This document shows positions 1 to 7,628 of a DNA stretch of 32,834 nt, piece after piece. Both the position numbers and the translations under genes were made by a program. How positions within the stretch are numbered: position 1 is the first letter of the stretch; every line of letters starts with the position of its first letter. Source of the DNA: Firmicutes bacterium UBA4882 (lineage in GTDB: Bacteria; Bacillota; UBA4882); the NCBI GenBank assembly GCA_002399265.1, contig DHDG01000042.1, positions 74,479 through 107,312 of the forward strand, read 5' to 3'. The notes under the pieces are model-generated. The model did no database searches. It was given only the letters and a program-made list of their open reading frames with translations, and had not been told where the DNA came from.

Positions 1-1199
1 CGATAGCCTACCAGATCGATAATCGTCCCTGTTATGGGCGGAGAAATGATGGCGGCTGCCTGGCTAAAAGTGTAATACAGGCCGGTATAAATGCCCATAT
101 TGCCATAGGTCGCCATTTGCCAAAGCATCGGGAAGCTGTTGGTCACGATAGCCACCCAAAACATCCCGAACAGAAACATCAGTGCCCAGAAAGAGTAGAG
201 TGCCAAATTATGACTCAAACCAAACCGCTTAACCAGCGGTGCGTGGAAAGACATGACGATCAACAATGTCGCCACAACAGCCAGACAGGTGCGAATGGTA
301 CGCTTACGCCCGAATCGGTGCGCCACATAGCCAGAAGGAATTGCAAAAATCGCATAGGCTACGCCAACCATACCTGCGGCCAGGCTGGCGGTGCCTGATG
401 AAGTCTTCAGGATCTCGACACTATACTTACCGATAAAAGGCAGCACGCCCTGATAGCCAAAAAACCATAAAAACAGGGCAATCAGGATATAGAGTGCACT
501 CTTGTCATGCTGCCCGGCGATCGCCTTAATGGACTTCACGAATGGCACGCGTTCCTCACGGGCGGCGCTTTCCCGGTTCTTTTCCCGCACAAAGACAAAA
601 ACCAGAATTGTCGCCAAGATTACGAGCAATCCAGCGACTGGGAAGGGTAACCGGTCTTTGGTAGCACCCAGGAGCGGCAAAATGATATCAACATCCATCA
701 GGCGCGCCAATCCAATCGTGCCGATGATGGCAGCGATCCCACCCATGGTATTAATGACGCCGTTCGCTTCCGATCGGTACTCACCGGGAATAGTATCTGG
801 CATCAAAGCCACTACCGGGCCACGGGCCGATTGTTTAAACACATTGAGGAAGAAGACTGTCACAATAAGCGCCGACAGGCTGATTGCGGCAGCATATGGC
901 AAATAGGAGAAACAGATTGCCGTCAACGGCAGTGTAATAATGATGAAGGGCATGCGCCGGCCGATCCGTGTGCGCATATTGTCCGACCATGCTGATACGA
1001 TTGGTATCAAAAACAGGGCGAAAATATTGTCCAGTGTCATAATGGCGCCGATGGTCTTGTTCTGGTCTATGTACTTTCCCAGAAAAATGGGAACGTAAGT
1101 GTCATATAAGGGATCCATCAGGCCCATGGTAAAGAATCCGAACCCAATTAGGAATGTCAGGCCCAAGAACTTACGAAAACCGGTCTTTTCATTCTGCAT
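1..1199 (-). CDS. MFS transporter, GPH/SUT-like (3' end cut by window edge)
   Basis: A multi-spanning inner-membrane carrier; about 399 N-terminal codons are inside the window and the C-terminus lies beyond base 1. The start is an ATG at 1199-1197, one base after the TGA of the upstream phosphodiesterase gene. Its SD site (GGAGGT) lies inside the end of that gene, so translation is probably coupled. The reading shows repeated hydrophobic segments and, near residue 70, the loop DNMRTRIGRRMPF, the D-R-TR-GRRRP signature of the GPH/sucrose-symporter branch of the major facilitator superfamily. A central cytoplasmic loop carries charged residues (VREKNRESAAREER). Members move sugars or glycosides with a cation. 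The substrate cannot be read here; pairing with a glycerophosphodiesterase hints at a glycerol-derived or glycosidic compound, which is inference only. Confidence 0.85.
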   Translation of the reverse strand, partial: MQNEKTGFRKFLGLTFLIGFGFFTMGLMDPLYDTYVPIFLGKYIDQNKTIGAIMTLDNIFALFLIPIVSAWSDNMRTRIGRRMPFIIITLPLTAICFSYLPYAAAISLSALIVTVFFLNVFKQSARGPVVALMPDTIPGEYRSEANGVINTMGGIAAIIGTIGLARLMDVDIILPLLGATKDRLPFPVAGLLVILATILVFVFVREKNRESAAREERVPFVKSIKAIAGQHDKSALYILIALFLWFFGYQGVLPFIGKYSVEILKTSSGTASLAAGMVGVAYAIFAIPSGYVAHRFGRKRTIRTCLAVVATLLIVMSFHAPLVKRFGLSHNLALYSFWALMFLFGMFWVAIVTNSFPMLWQMATYGNMGIYTGLYYTFSQAAAIISPPITGTIIDLVGY

Positions 1200-1200
1200 T

Positions 1201-1935
1201 TCAGCCCAGCACCTCCAACACCCTTTCCGGGTGGTTTGTAATGATTCCGTCCACACCACTCTTCAGCATCGCGGCGATGTGCGCCGGATTGTCCACAGTC
1301 CACGGATTAACGGCGATACCAGCTTGATGCGCGCCTTGCACCAGTTCCGGTCGGACGCCATAAAACAGAGGATGCAGCGCATCCGCCTGCACATGCTGAG
1401 CATAAATCCAAGGATCCACCAGCCCGGCAGTATAGAGAATGCCGGTTCGGATTTCAGGTGCCTGCTTTTTACAATCCACAAGACTAAAATGGTTGAATGA
1501 GGAGATAATCGTACGTTCGCACCATGCATACTGGCGTATCAGCTGCACCACGATCTTTTCGATATCGGGATAGAGGACGACGCCGCTCTTGATCTCAATG
1601 TTCAGATCAATTCCGGACATAGTCGCCATTTCCAGCAGTTCCTCCAGTCTCGGGATCCGGGTGCCTTGAAATTCTGGGCTGAACCAAGCGCCGGCATCCA
1701 ATTGCTGCAACTCCGCATATGTCTTATCGGCGACCATTCCCGCTGCACCAGTCGTACGGGCCAGCACTTCGTCATGAATCAGTACCGGAATCCCATCGCG
1801 TGTCAGTTGCACATCAGTCTCGACTCCATCCACACCCAGCTCAACAGCCTTGCGAAAAGCAGCCATCGTGTTTTCCGGACATGCACCGGACGCGCCGCGA
1901 TGCGCGTAGACTTTCACTTTTCTCAACTTCGACAC
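1201..1935 (-). CDS. Glycerophosphodiester phosphodiesterase (GDPD family)
   Basis: A 244-residue soluble GDPD/UgpQ-type enzyme that hydrolyses glycerophosphodiesters to glycerol-3-phosphate and an alcohol. The N-terminus carries the metal/catalytic motif AHRGASGACPENT (His near residue 13), followed by ETDVQLTRDG and VLIHDE; later come LNIEIKS and the NPWTVD strand near the end. This is the TIM-barrel family pattern, and no signal peptide is present, so it acts in the cytoplasm. A tandem SD, AGGAGGTAGGAGGTG, precedes it: the GTG at 1935 and an in-frame TTG at 1926 are both credible starts; GTG is used here. It is followed one base later by an MFS gene (coupled translation). The CoA-disulfide reductase and another MFS gene lie upstream on the same strand, so all four may be co-transcribed. 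Confidence 0.9.
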   Translation of the reverse strand: MSKLRKVKVYAHRGASGACPENTMAAFRKAVELGVDGVETDVQLTRDGIPVLIHDEVLARTTGAAGMVADKTYAELQQLDAGAWFSPEFQGTRIPRLEELLEMATMSGIDLNIEIKSGVVLYPDIEKIVVQLIRQYAWCERTIISSFNHFSLVDCKKQAPEIRTGILYTAGLVDPWIYAQHVQADALHPLFYGVRPELVQGAHQAGIAVNPWTVDNPAHIAAMLKSGVDGIITNHPERVLEVLG

Positions 1936-1950
1936 CTCCTACCTCCTGCA

Positions 1951-1985
1951 CGACGTTCTGAATAACGTCGCACTATAGCGCTATA
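1951..1985. promoter_or_regulatory. Two adjacent small palindromes upstream of the GDPD gene
   Basis: CGACGTT-6-AACGTCG (1951-1970, 7-bp stem) is followed at once by the perfect 12-bp palindrome TATAGCGCTATA (1974-1985). They sit between the MFS gene end (2021) and the GDPD start (1935). No T-run follows on either strand, so an operator or mRNA structure is more likely than a terminator. Function is not shown. Confidence 0.35.
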
Positions 1986-2051
1986 ACTATACTCCGAGCT
2001 CTTGTCCGCCAGGCAATTAACTATACTCCGAGCTCTTGCCCACTCTGCAAT
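1984..2051. repeat. 34-bp imperfect tandem duplication across the MFS stop codon
   Basis: Copies at 1984-2017 and 2018-2051 share 29 of 34 bases, with the first 21 (TAACTATACTCCGAGCTCTTG) identical. The inner copy contains the last codons and the TAG stop of the MFS gene; the outer copy lies just downstream of the stop. It looks like a local slippage duplication of the gene's 3' end. Confidence 0.8.
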
Positions 2052-3241
2052 TCCGCTTTCCGGAAGGGCTCGCGTCCGATAAACCGTGCCGCCACAAAGT
2101 TGAGCAGCGCAACTACGGCCGCCGCCACAAAAACATACTCGTAACCGGCCTGAGCCCAAAGCCAACCGCCTAAAATAGGTATAATCATGGAAAACAGATG
2201 ATCAATGCTGACTCCCATTGCTAATGTCGGCGTCAGATCGTCCGGTGTGTCCGCAATTTTATACAGGTATGTGGAATGGGACATTTTGACGGCATAGAGC
2301 CATTGATCCATCATGTAGCAGAGAAAAACCAGATAGACCGCATGCTGGCCGAGTCCCAGTTTTTCGGCAAAACCGTAGCCCAGACATACGAAAACAAGCA
2401 TCACTGACTCTGCAGTTATAACCCGCCTTTCCCCAAACCGATCAATTGCCCGCCCGATCAACGGCTTGATAAAGACGCCCGCCACGTTGCCAACTAATGC
2501 CAGGGCGGCAAAAGTGGCGGGCGACTGTCCGAAAATCTTAATCAGCACCCATGGCCCAAAGGTCAAAAAAACTTGCTTTCTGGTTCCGAAGAGCACATTA
2601 AGAACATAGTACAAGGTATATTTTTTCTTAAGGAAAATGCGTACTTTGGCGCGTTCTTTTCTTTGCGGTTTTATTTTAAACAATAGTACGGCGGCTCCTA
2701 TAGCAGCCAGAGCGCCCAGAGCAAAAACATTGCTATATGAAAGATTCAACCTCGTAAACCCAACCCAGATAATCAACGACGCGAGTAACATGGCGGCTGT
2801 GTTAACCCCTTGCAGTTGACCAAGCCGTTTCCCAACTGCGCCTTTTTCGGCCAGCGATACTCCAACACTGGTAGCGACAGGCATATATAAATGGCCGCCC
2901 GCACTGTTGATAAACATCCAGAACGCCATCACTCCGAAAACCGGCGAAAAAAAAGCTAATCCTAATGCTCCTAATGCCGCCAGGATCATCGCGAACGCAC
3001 CCAGGCGGGTATCAGGCAAAAAGCATAGCAATCCGGATATTAAGGCCACAAGCATTCCCGGAAGCTCTCGGGGAAACTCCAGCGCGCCTCGGGCAACTTC
3101 GGAAATATGAAAAGTATCATTCAGGTAGTTATTAAAAACGGTGTCATGTAATCCGGTGGCCAGGCCAGCAAGGGCTCCAACAGCCATAAAAAGAAGGAAC
3201 GCTTCCTTTCCCCGTACCCGTTCGCGGATTTTTATCATCAT
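2021..3241 (-). CDS. MFS transporter, substrate unknown
   Basis: A 406-residue major facilitator protein with about twelve hydrophobic segments and the usual basic cytoplasmic loops (for example FKIKPQRKERAKVRIFLKKK in the middle and GRAIDRFGERR after segment 8). It begins MMIKIRERVRGKEAFLLF, with two adjacent ATGs (3241 and 3238). The SD-like AAGGGG overlaps the TAA of the upstream CoA-disulfide reductase gene, only 15 bp away, so the two genes are almost certainly co-transcribed. The family exports or imports small solutes; nothing in the sequence points to a substrate, and co-transcription with a sulfane-sulfur reductase is the only clue. The last codons are part of a 34-bp duplication that continues past the stop. 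Confidence 0.85.
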   Translation of the reverse strand: MMIKIRERVRGKEAFLLFMAVGALAGLATGLHDTVFNNYLNDTFHISEVARGALEFPRELPGMLVALISGLLCFLPDTRLGAFAMILAALGALGLAFFSPVFGVMAFWMFINSAGGHLYMPVATSVGVSLAEKGAVGKRLGQLQGVNTAAMLLASLIIWVGFTRLNLSYSNVFALGALAAIGAAVLLFKIKPQRKERAKVRIFLKKKYTLYYVLNVLFGTRKQVFLTFGPWVLIKIFGQSPATFAALALVGNVAGVFIKPLIGRAIDRFGERRVITAESVMLVFVCLGYGFAEKLGLGQHAVYLVFLCYMMDQWLYAVKMSHSTYLYKIADTPDDLTPTLAMGVSIDHLFSMIIPILGGWLWAQAGYEYVFVAAAVVALLNFVAARFIGREPFRKAELQSGQELGV

Positions 3242-3256
3242 AAGACAGATCGCCCC

Positions 3257-4924
3257 TTATCCTGGTAAAGTCATCGTCCAGCTGCGCCAGCCGCCGCTCA
3301 GGTTACGTAGTTTTTTGAAGCCCTTCTGGCTCAGTATTTGATATGCTAGGTACGCCCGGTAGGCAACTCCGCAATAAACAACGGTGTCACGCTCGCAGTC
3401 AACTTCCTGACAACGCGCGCGCAATTCATCAACCGGAATGTTGACAGCGTCTGCGATATGGCCCGCGCTATACTCCTGTGGTGTCCGCACATCCACAATC
3501 TGCAGCTTTGCCCCGTTCTGCAGCTGCTCAGCAAGCTCATCCGGTGTAATGACCGCCATTTCCTTCCTAAAAATATTGGCGGCGACCATACCGGCGATAA
3601 TAACTGGATCTTTGGCGGATCCGAACGGCGGAGCATAAGCCAAATCCAAGCTTTCCAGATCGTCAATCCCCATCTGCGCCATCAGAGCGGTGGCAAAGAC
3701 ATCAATGCGTTTGTCAACACCTTTGGGGCCAATGATCTGAGCTCCCAGCAGCCGGCCATCATTACGATCCGCCGTAATTTTGATCATCATCGTTTCAGCA
3801 CCCGGATAGTATCCAGCATGATCCGGCGAATGCGTATATGATATCAGCGGATCAAAACCGGCGGCGCGCGCCTCGCTTTCAGTAAGCCCGGTCTTGGCAG
3901 CCGTAAGGTCACAGATTCTGATAATCATGGTGCCCAGGACGCCGGGAAAACTGAGATTTCCTCCGGCAGCGTTAGCCCCGGCCACCCGACCCTGTTTATT
4001 GGCTGGACCCGCCAGCGGCAACCGCGTCGGCTGTCCAGTGACCAGATTGACGGTTTCAACAATATCTCCGGCTGCATAAATATCTCGGACCGAAGTACGC
4101 ATGCGGTCGTCGACCACAATGCCGCCTGTCTCACCAATTTTCAGTCCGGCGGCTTGGGCGAGGTCAGCACGTTGACGCGCTCCGATGGCATTAATAACTA
4201 AGCCGCATTCGATCCGGCGCCCGCTCTTCAGCAGGACCGCCTGAACCCGACCATGGTCATCGCCCTCATAGTTGGCGACGCCGTCACCCAGGATGACGTC
4301 CACCCCTTTGCGCCGCAAGTGTGTTACCAAGGGTTCAGTCATACCAGGATCCATTTGTGGCAAAACCTGCGGGCGTAATTCAATCAGGGTGACTTTCAAC
4401 CCTCTTGTTAACAGAGCTTCTGTCGTTTCCAATCCTATAAAGCCGGCACCCACTACCACGGCAGCGGTAGGGCGATGCGCTGTCAGATATTCCTGTATGG
4501 TATCGACGTCGGGAACCGTCCACATCGAAAAAGCCCCGCCGGGAATGCTGCCCGGCACCCGCAGTCTTACCGGTTCATTGCCGGTGGCCAGAATGAGGCG
4601 GTCATACGATTCCTGATAGCGGCGGTTTGCTGCCAGGTCCAATACAGTAATGGTATGGGCCTCTGCGTCAATCCCAACCACTTCGTGGTTTGTGCGCACA
4701 TCAATATTAAAACGGGTGGCAAAACGCTCCGGTGTCACCAGAAAAAGGTCTTCGCGATCGGCGATTTCGCCGCTCAGATAATATGGAATACCACAGTTGG
4801 CATAAGATACATAAGGGCCTTTTTCAAAGATCACGATTGACGCCTTTTCGTCAGTTCGACGCGCTTTAGCCGCGGCGCTGGCTCCGGCTGCGACGCCGCC
4901 GACCACCAGAATTTTCTGGCTCAT
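3257..4924 (-). CDS. CoA-disulfide/persulfide reductase with C-terminal rhodanese domain
   Basis: A 555-residue FAD- and NAD(P)H-dependent pyridine-nucleotide disulfide oxidoreductase of the CoADR-Rhd type. Visible: N-terminal FAD fold GGVAAGASAAAKARR (9-23); single redox cysteine C44 in SYANCGIPYYLSG, the hallmark of CoA-disulfide reductases; NAD(P)-binding VVGAGFIGLE; the second FAD motif IYAAGDI; and a C-terminal rhodanese domain (about residues 465-555) with DVRTPQEYSAGHI and active-site C518 in YCGVAYRA. Related enzymes reduce CoA persulfides, polysulfide or elemental sulfur. The start ATG at 4924 has GGAGG about 11 bases upstream. It heads the leftward gene set (MFS, GDPD, MFS) and diverges from nfnAB across a nested inverted repeat. 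Assignment to the family is firm; the exact sulfur substrate is inference. Confidence 0.92.
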   Translation of the reverse strand: MSQKILVVGGVAAGASAAAKARRTDEKASIVIFEKGPYVSYANCGIPYYLSGEIADREDLFLVTPERFATRFNIDVRTNHEVVGIDAEAHTITVLDLAANRRYQESYDRLILATGNEPVRLRVPGSIPGGAFSMWTVPDVDTIQEYLTAHRPTAAVVVGAGFIGLETTEALLTRGLKVTLIELRPQVLPQMDPGMTEPLVTHLRRKGVDVILGDGVANYEGDDHGRVQAVLLKSGRRIECGLVINAIGARQRADLAQAAGLKIGETGGIVVDDRMRTSVRDIYAAGDIVETVNLVTGQPTRLPLAGPANKQGRVAGANAAGGNLSFPGVLGTMIIRICDLTAAKTGLTESEARAAGFDPLISYTHSPDHAGYYPGAETMMIKITADRNDGRLLGAQIIGPKGVDKRIDVFATALMAQMGIDDLESLDLAYAPPFGSAKDPVIIAGMVAANIFRKEMAVITPDELAEQLQNGAKLQIVDVRTPQEYSAGHIADAVNIPVDELRARCQEVDCERDTVVYCGVAYRAYLAYQILSQKGFKKLRNLSGGWRSWTMTLPG

Positions 4925-5009
4925 CGTTGTCCTTTCCTCCGTTCGCTTCGTGCTGACATATAAATTCTCCCGACAAACGCACAGTCCTGCCTGCGCTCAG
5001 ATCAGAAAA

Positions 5010-5155
5010 GACGCGGGGACGGTTCATGCGTCACAGAGGACACAGAGGGACGGTTCTTCTGTGTCACTGACAAGTGTAACAAGACAGAATGACACAGAAG
5101 AACCGTCCCTCTGTGTCCTGAAAGCATGACAGGACGCATGAACCGTCCCCGCGTC
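5010..5155. repeat. Nested inverted repeat, GGGACGGTTC family (copy 1)
   Basis: Two perfect inverted repeats, one inside the other. Outer arms are 5010-5032 and 5133-5155 (23 bp, ending in GGTTCATGCGTC). Inner arms are 5037-5066 and 5090-5119 (30 bp, with GGACGGTTCTTCTGTGTCA), with a 23-base loop. The inner hairpin matches copy 3 (21586-21670) and the outer one matches copy 2 (12837-12902). It fills most of the 310-base gap between the divergent CoA-disulfide reductase and nfnA genes. No credible gene lies in it. Confidence 0.95.
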
Positions 5156-5159
5156 CCCC

Positions 5160-5188
5160 TTGTCTTCGCTCAAAATATGGCGTAAAAT
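5160..5188 (+). promoter_or_regulatory. Candidate sigma-A promoter for nfnAB-dsrE
   Basis: TTGTCT (5160-5165), a 17-base spacer, then TAAAAT (5183-5188). The expected start near 5195 leaves a leader of about 40 bases before the GTG of nfnA. The -35 box lies just outside the repeat in TTGTCTTC, a string that also ends the arm of the repeat at 12837-12902. Confidence 0.55.
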
Positions 5189-5234
5189 CATGTCATGCCG
5201 TAATTCTACATATTTGCGTGCGGAGGAATGCTTA

Positions 5235-6086
5235 GTGTATTTGATACTTGCCAAGAAGATCCTCAGCGATGCCGTCGTCGAACTAAAGGTTCAGGCGCCG
5301 GAAATAGCTGCTAAAGCCCGTCCCGGTCATTTCATTATTGTCCGTCACGGCGAAAGAGGCGAGCGTATTCCTTTGACCATCGCCGACTGGAGTAAAGAGG
5401 ACGGGTCAGTAGACTTTGTGATTCAGGCTGTCGGGTACAGCACTAAGGCCATTTGCGCCTTAAACCCCGGCGACAACATCAGTGATCTGGCTGGTCCGCT
5501 GGGACAGCCAGCCGTGATTGATCGAGTCCAATCGGTTATTTGTGTAGCCGGAGGTATCGGAGCCGCTCCGATCTTCCCGCAGGCGCGGGCGTATCAACAG
5601 TTAGGAGCGAAAGTAACCACCATTTTAGGGGCTCGCTCTGCTGATTTACTCACCTGGCAGGATCGTCTGGCTTCAATTAGTGAGACCCTCATTACCTGTA
5701 CGGATGATGGTTCTGCCGGTGAGCATGGCATGGTTACAGCCCCCTTACAACGCATACTGCAGTCCGACGCCGAAAAACCTGAGCGCATAGTCGCAATCGG
5801 CCCGGTCCCAATGATGAAGGCCGTGGCTGAAACCACCCGGCCCTACGGTATCCGGACTTATGTCAGCCTTAACCCTATTATGATCGACGGCACAGGCATG
5901 TGTGGCTGCTGTCGCGTTTCAGTTGGCGGGCAAACGTTTTTTTCCTGTGTGGACGGCCCCGATTTTGACGGCCATCTCGTCGACTTTGATAGTCTGAGCA
6001 ACAGGCAACGCGCCTACCGCACTTTGGAAAAAGAAGCTCAGGAACATCATTGCCGCTGTAACACTAAGGAGGCAGGCCAATGCTAG
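5235..6086 (+). CDS. nfnA: NfnA/SudB-type FAD and [2Fe-2S] subunit (NADH-dependent ferredoxin:NADP oxidoreductase)
   Basis: A 283-residue ferredoxin-NADP-reductase-like subunit, related to PyrK. Visible: FAD-binding ERIPLTIAD (43-51), NAD-binding CVAGGIGAAP (103-112), and C-terminal cluster motif IDGTGMCGCCRV...SCVDGP with D218, C223, C226 and C238. That is the Asp-plus-three-Cys ligand pattern known for Nfn/Sud [2Fe-2S] clusters. Oddities are an extra cysteine, C225, inside the motif and a Cys-rich tail (HHCRC...C283). The frame stays open upstream to 5160, but GTG at 5235 is chosen because GGAGG lies 8 bases before it and the length then fits the family. It overlaps nfnB by 7 bp. Known family role: with NfnB, NADPH formation from NADH and reduced ferredoxin by electron confurcation, or sulfide dehydrogenase/polysulfide reduction (SudAB). 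Confidence 0.88.
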   Translation: MYLILAKKILSDAVVELKVQAPEIAAKARPGHFIIVRHGERGERIPLTIADWSKEDGSVDFVIQAVGYSTKAICALNPGDNISDLAGPLGQPAVIDRVQSVICVAGGIGAAPIFPQARAYQQLGAKVTTILGARSADLLTWQDRLASISETLITCTDDGSAGEHGMVTAPLQRILQSDAEKPERIVAIGPVPMMKAVAETTRPYGIRTYVSLNPIMIDGTGMCGCCRVSVGGQTFFSCVDGPDFDGHLVDFDSLSNRQRAYRTLEKEAQEHHCRCNTKEAGQC

Positions 6087-7516
6087 AACGCACCCCTATG
6101 ACAAAACGGGACCCGGCGGAGAGGCGAACCGACTTCAACGAAGTAGCCCTTGGCTATCAGGCGGCTGAGGCGCAGGCAGAGGCTTCCCGCTGTCTGAATT
6201 GCCGCAATGCACCATGCGTCAAAGGCTGTCCGGTGGGCATCAATATCCCGCAGTTTGTCACTAAAATCGCTGCCGGTGACTTTGCCGCAGCGGCTACGAT
6301 TATCAAAAAACAGAACTCCCTGCCAGCCATCTGTGGACGCGTCTGCCCCCAGGAAGAACAGTGCGAAGGCGTCTGTACTCTGGCACGCTTGCAAAAGCCC
6401 ATCGCTATTGGTGCTTTGGAACGTTTTGCCGCCGATTATGATCGAAAAGAATGTGCAGCTTGCGCCACACCCGTGCCCGCGGCTGCGACCGACGCTGCGC
6501 CGGTTACATCCTGCAGCAGAACTGGGAAATCGGTGGCCGTGATTGGCTCAGGTCCTGCTGGATTGACCGTTGCGGCCGATCTAGCCTGCCGTGGTCATGA
6601 AGTAGTTGTCTATGAAGCATTACATGCGCCCGGAGGCGTCTTGAGTTATGGTATTCCTCAATTCAGACTCCCCAAGGAAATTGTGCACGCGGAAGTCGAC
6701 TATGTAAAGTCGCTGGGAGTTGAGTTCCGCACCAATGCCATTATTGGCCAAACCTACACCCTCGAAGAATTAAGGGATCGCTACGATGCCATATTCATCG
6801 GCACCGGTGCCGGTTTGCCCTATTTCTTGGGAATACCGGGTGAAAACCTGAATGGCGTCTATTCAGCCAATGAATTCCTTACCAGAGTCAATCTGATGAA
6901 AGCCTATCTCTTTCCGGAGTATGCCACTCCGGTCTGCGTCGGCAAAAAAGTGACTGTGGTTGGGGCTGGCAACACCGCCATGGATTCCGCGCGCACGGCG
7001 TTGCGTCTGGGCGCTGATGAAGTGACACTGGTCTATCGCAGAACGCGGGCGGAAATGCCGGCACGCGCTGAAGAGATCGAAAACGCTGTTGAAGAAGGCG
7101 TGATTCTCAAACTCCAAACCAATCCTACTGCACTGATCAACGACGGCAAAGGCTGGGTCCGCTCAATGACCTGTATTCGGACAGAGCAAGGCGCACCTGA
7201 TGCCAGCGGTCGCTGCCGGCCGGTGGACATCCCCAATTCGGAACACACTATCGAAACCGATACCGTTATTGTGGCCACAGGTCAGGGACCCAATCCTCTG
7301 TTGACAAGGAATTGCTCAGCTCTGGAGGTCAGTCGCAAAGGATGCCTGATTGTTGATCCGCAGACAGGGCAAACTAATCTACCCGGCGTCTTTGCGGGCG
7401 GTGACATTGTCAGCGGCGGTGCCACCGTCATCGCGGCGATGGGAGCCGGACGCCGTGCTGCTATGGCCATTCACGAAATGTTGACTGCTCGCACCCTGAC
7501 CGCTTCTCATGACTAA
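6080..7516 (+). CDS. nfnB: NfnB/SudA-type large subunit (glutamate synthase small-chain family)
   Basis: A 478-residue FAD/NADP enzyme with two N-terminal [4Fe-4S] sites: C38, C41, C46, C50 in CLNCRNAPCVKGCPVGINIP, and C85, C89, C95, C99 in CGRVCPQEEQCEGVC. FAD-binding GSGPAG is at 156-161, followed by GGVLSYGIPQFRLPK, then NADPH-binding GAGNTAMDSARTALRLG with VYRRTRAEMPAR, and a final FAD-contact GGDIVSGGATVI. It pairs with nfnA (ATG within the nfnA end, SD AAGGAGG). GltD proteins look alike, but the small-subunit partner and the absence of a glutamate synthase large subunit favour NfnB/SudA. A loop at about 120-148 (Ala/Thr/Pro-rich, with C124, C128 and C145) looks like a lineage-specific insert between the cluster and flavin domains. 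Complex: cytoplasmic, linking ferredoxin, NADH and NADPH pools. Confidence 0.9.
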   Translation: MLERTPMTKRDPAERRTDFNEVALGYQAAEAQAEASRCLNCRNAPCVKGCPVGINIPQFVTKIAAGDFAAAATIIKKQNSLPAICGRVCPQEEQCEGVCTLARLQKPIAIGALERFAADYDRKECAACATPVPAAATDAAPVTSCSRTGKSVAVIGSGPAGLTVAADLACRGHEVVVYEALHAPGGVLSYGIPQFRLPKEIVHAEVDYVKSLGVEFRTNAIIGQTYTLEELRDRYDAIFIGTGAGLPYFLGIPGENLNGVYSANEFLTRVNLMKAYLFPEYATPVCVGKKVTVVGAGNTAMDSARTALRLGADEVTLVYRRTRAEMPARAEEIENAVEEGVILKLQTNPTALINDGKGWVRSMTCIRTEQGAPDASGRCRPVDIPNSEHTIETDTVIVATGQGPNPLLTRNCSALEVSRKGCLIVDPQTGQTNLPGVFAGGDIVSGGATVIAAMGAGRRAAMAIHEMLTARTLTASHD

Positions 7517-7521
7517 ACATT

Positions 7522-7557
7522 TGCCGCGCGGGGAAAATACTTAGGAGGCGCGCGGCA
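7522..7557 (+). other. Stem-loop after nfnB
   Basis: TGCCGCGCG (7522-7530) pairs perfectly with CGCGCGGCA (7549-7557) across an 18-base loop that contains TAGGAGG. No T-run follows, so it is a poor intrinsic terminator. It may stabilise nfnAB mRNA or reduce read-through into the DsrE2 gene. The rest of the 112-bp gap shows nothing else. Confidence 0.5.
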
Positions 7558-7628
7558 TTACCATCTTTCAGACCAGCCATTACCCTGCTGCGTTTCGCTT
7601 CAATCTTTGACAAGACGGGAATGAGTCG

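Noticed and set aside
5024..5254. Minus-strand open frame inside the nested repeat
   Set aside because: It is made almost entirely of inverted-repeat sequence and has no gene-like pattern.
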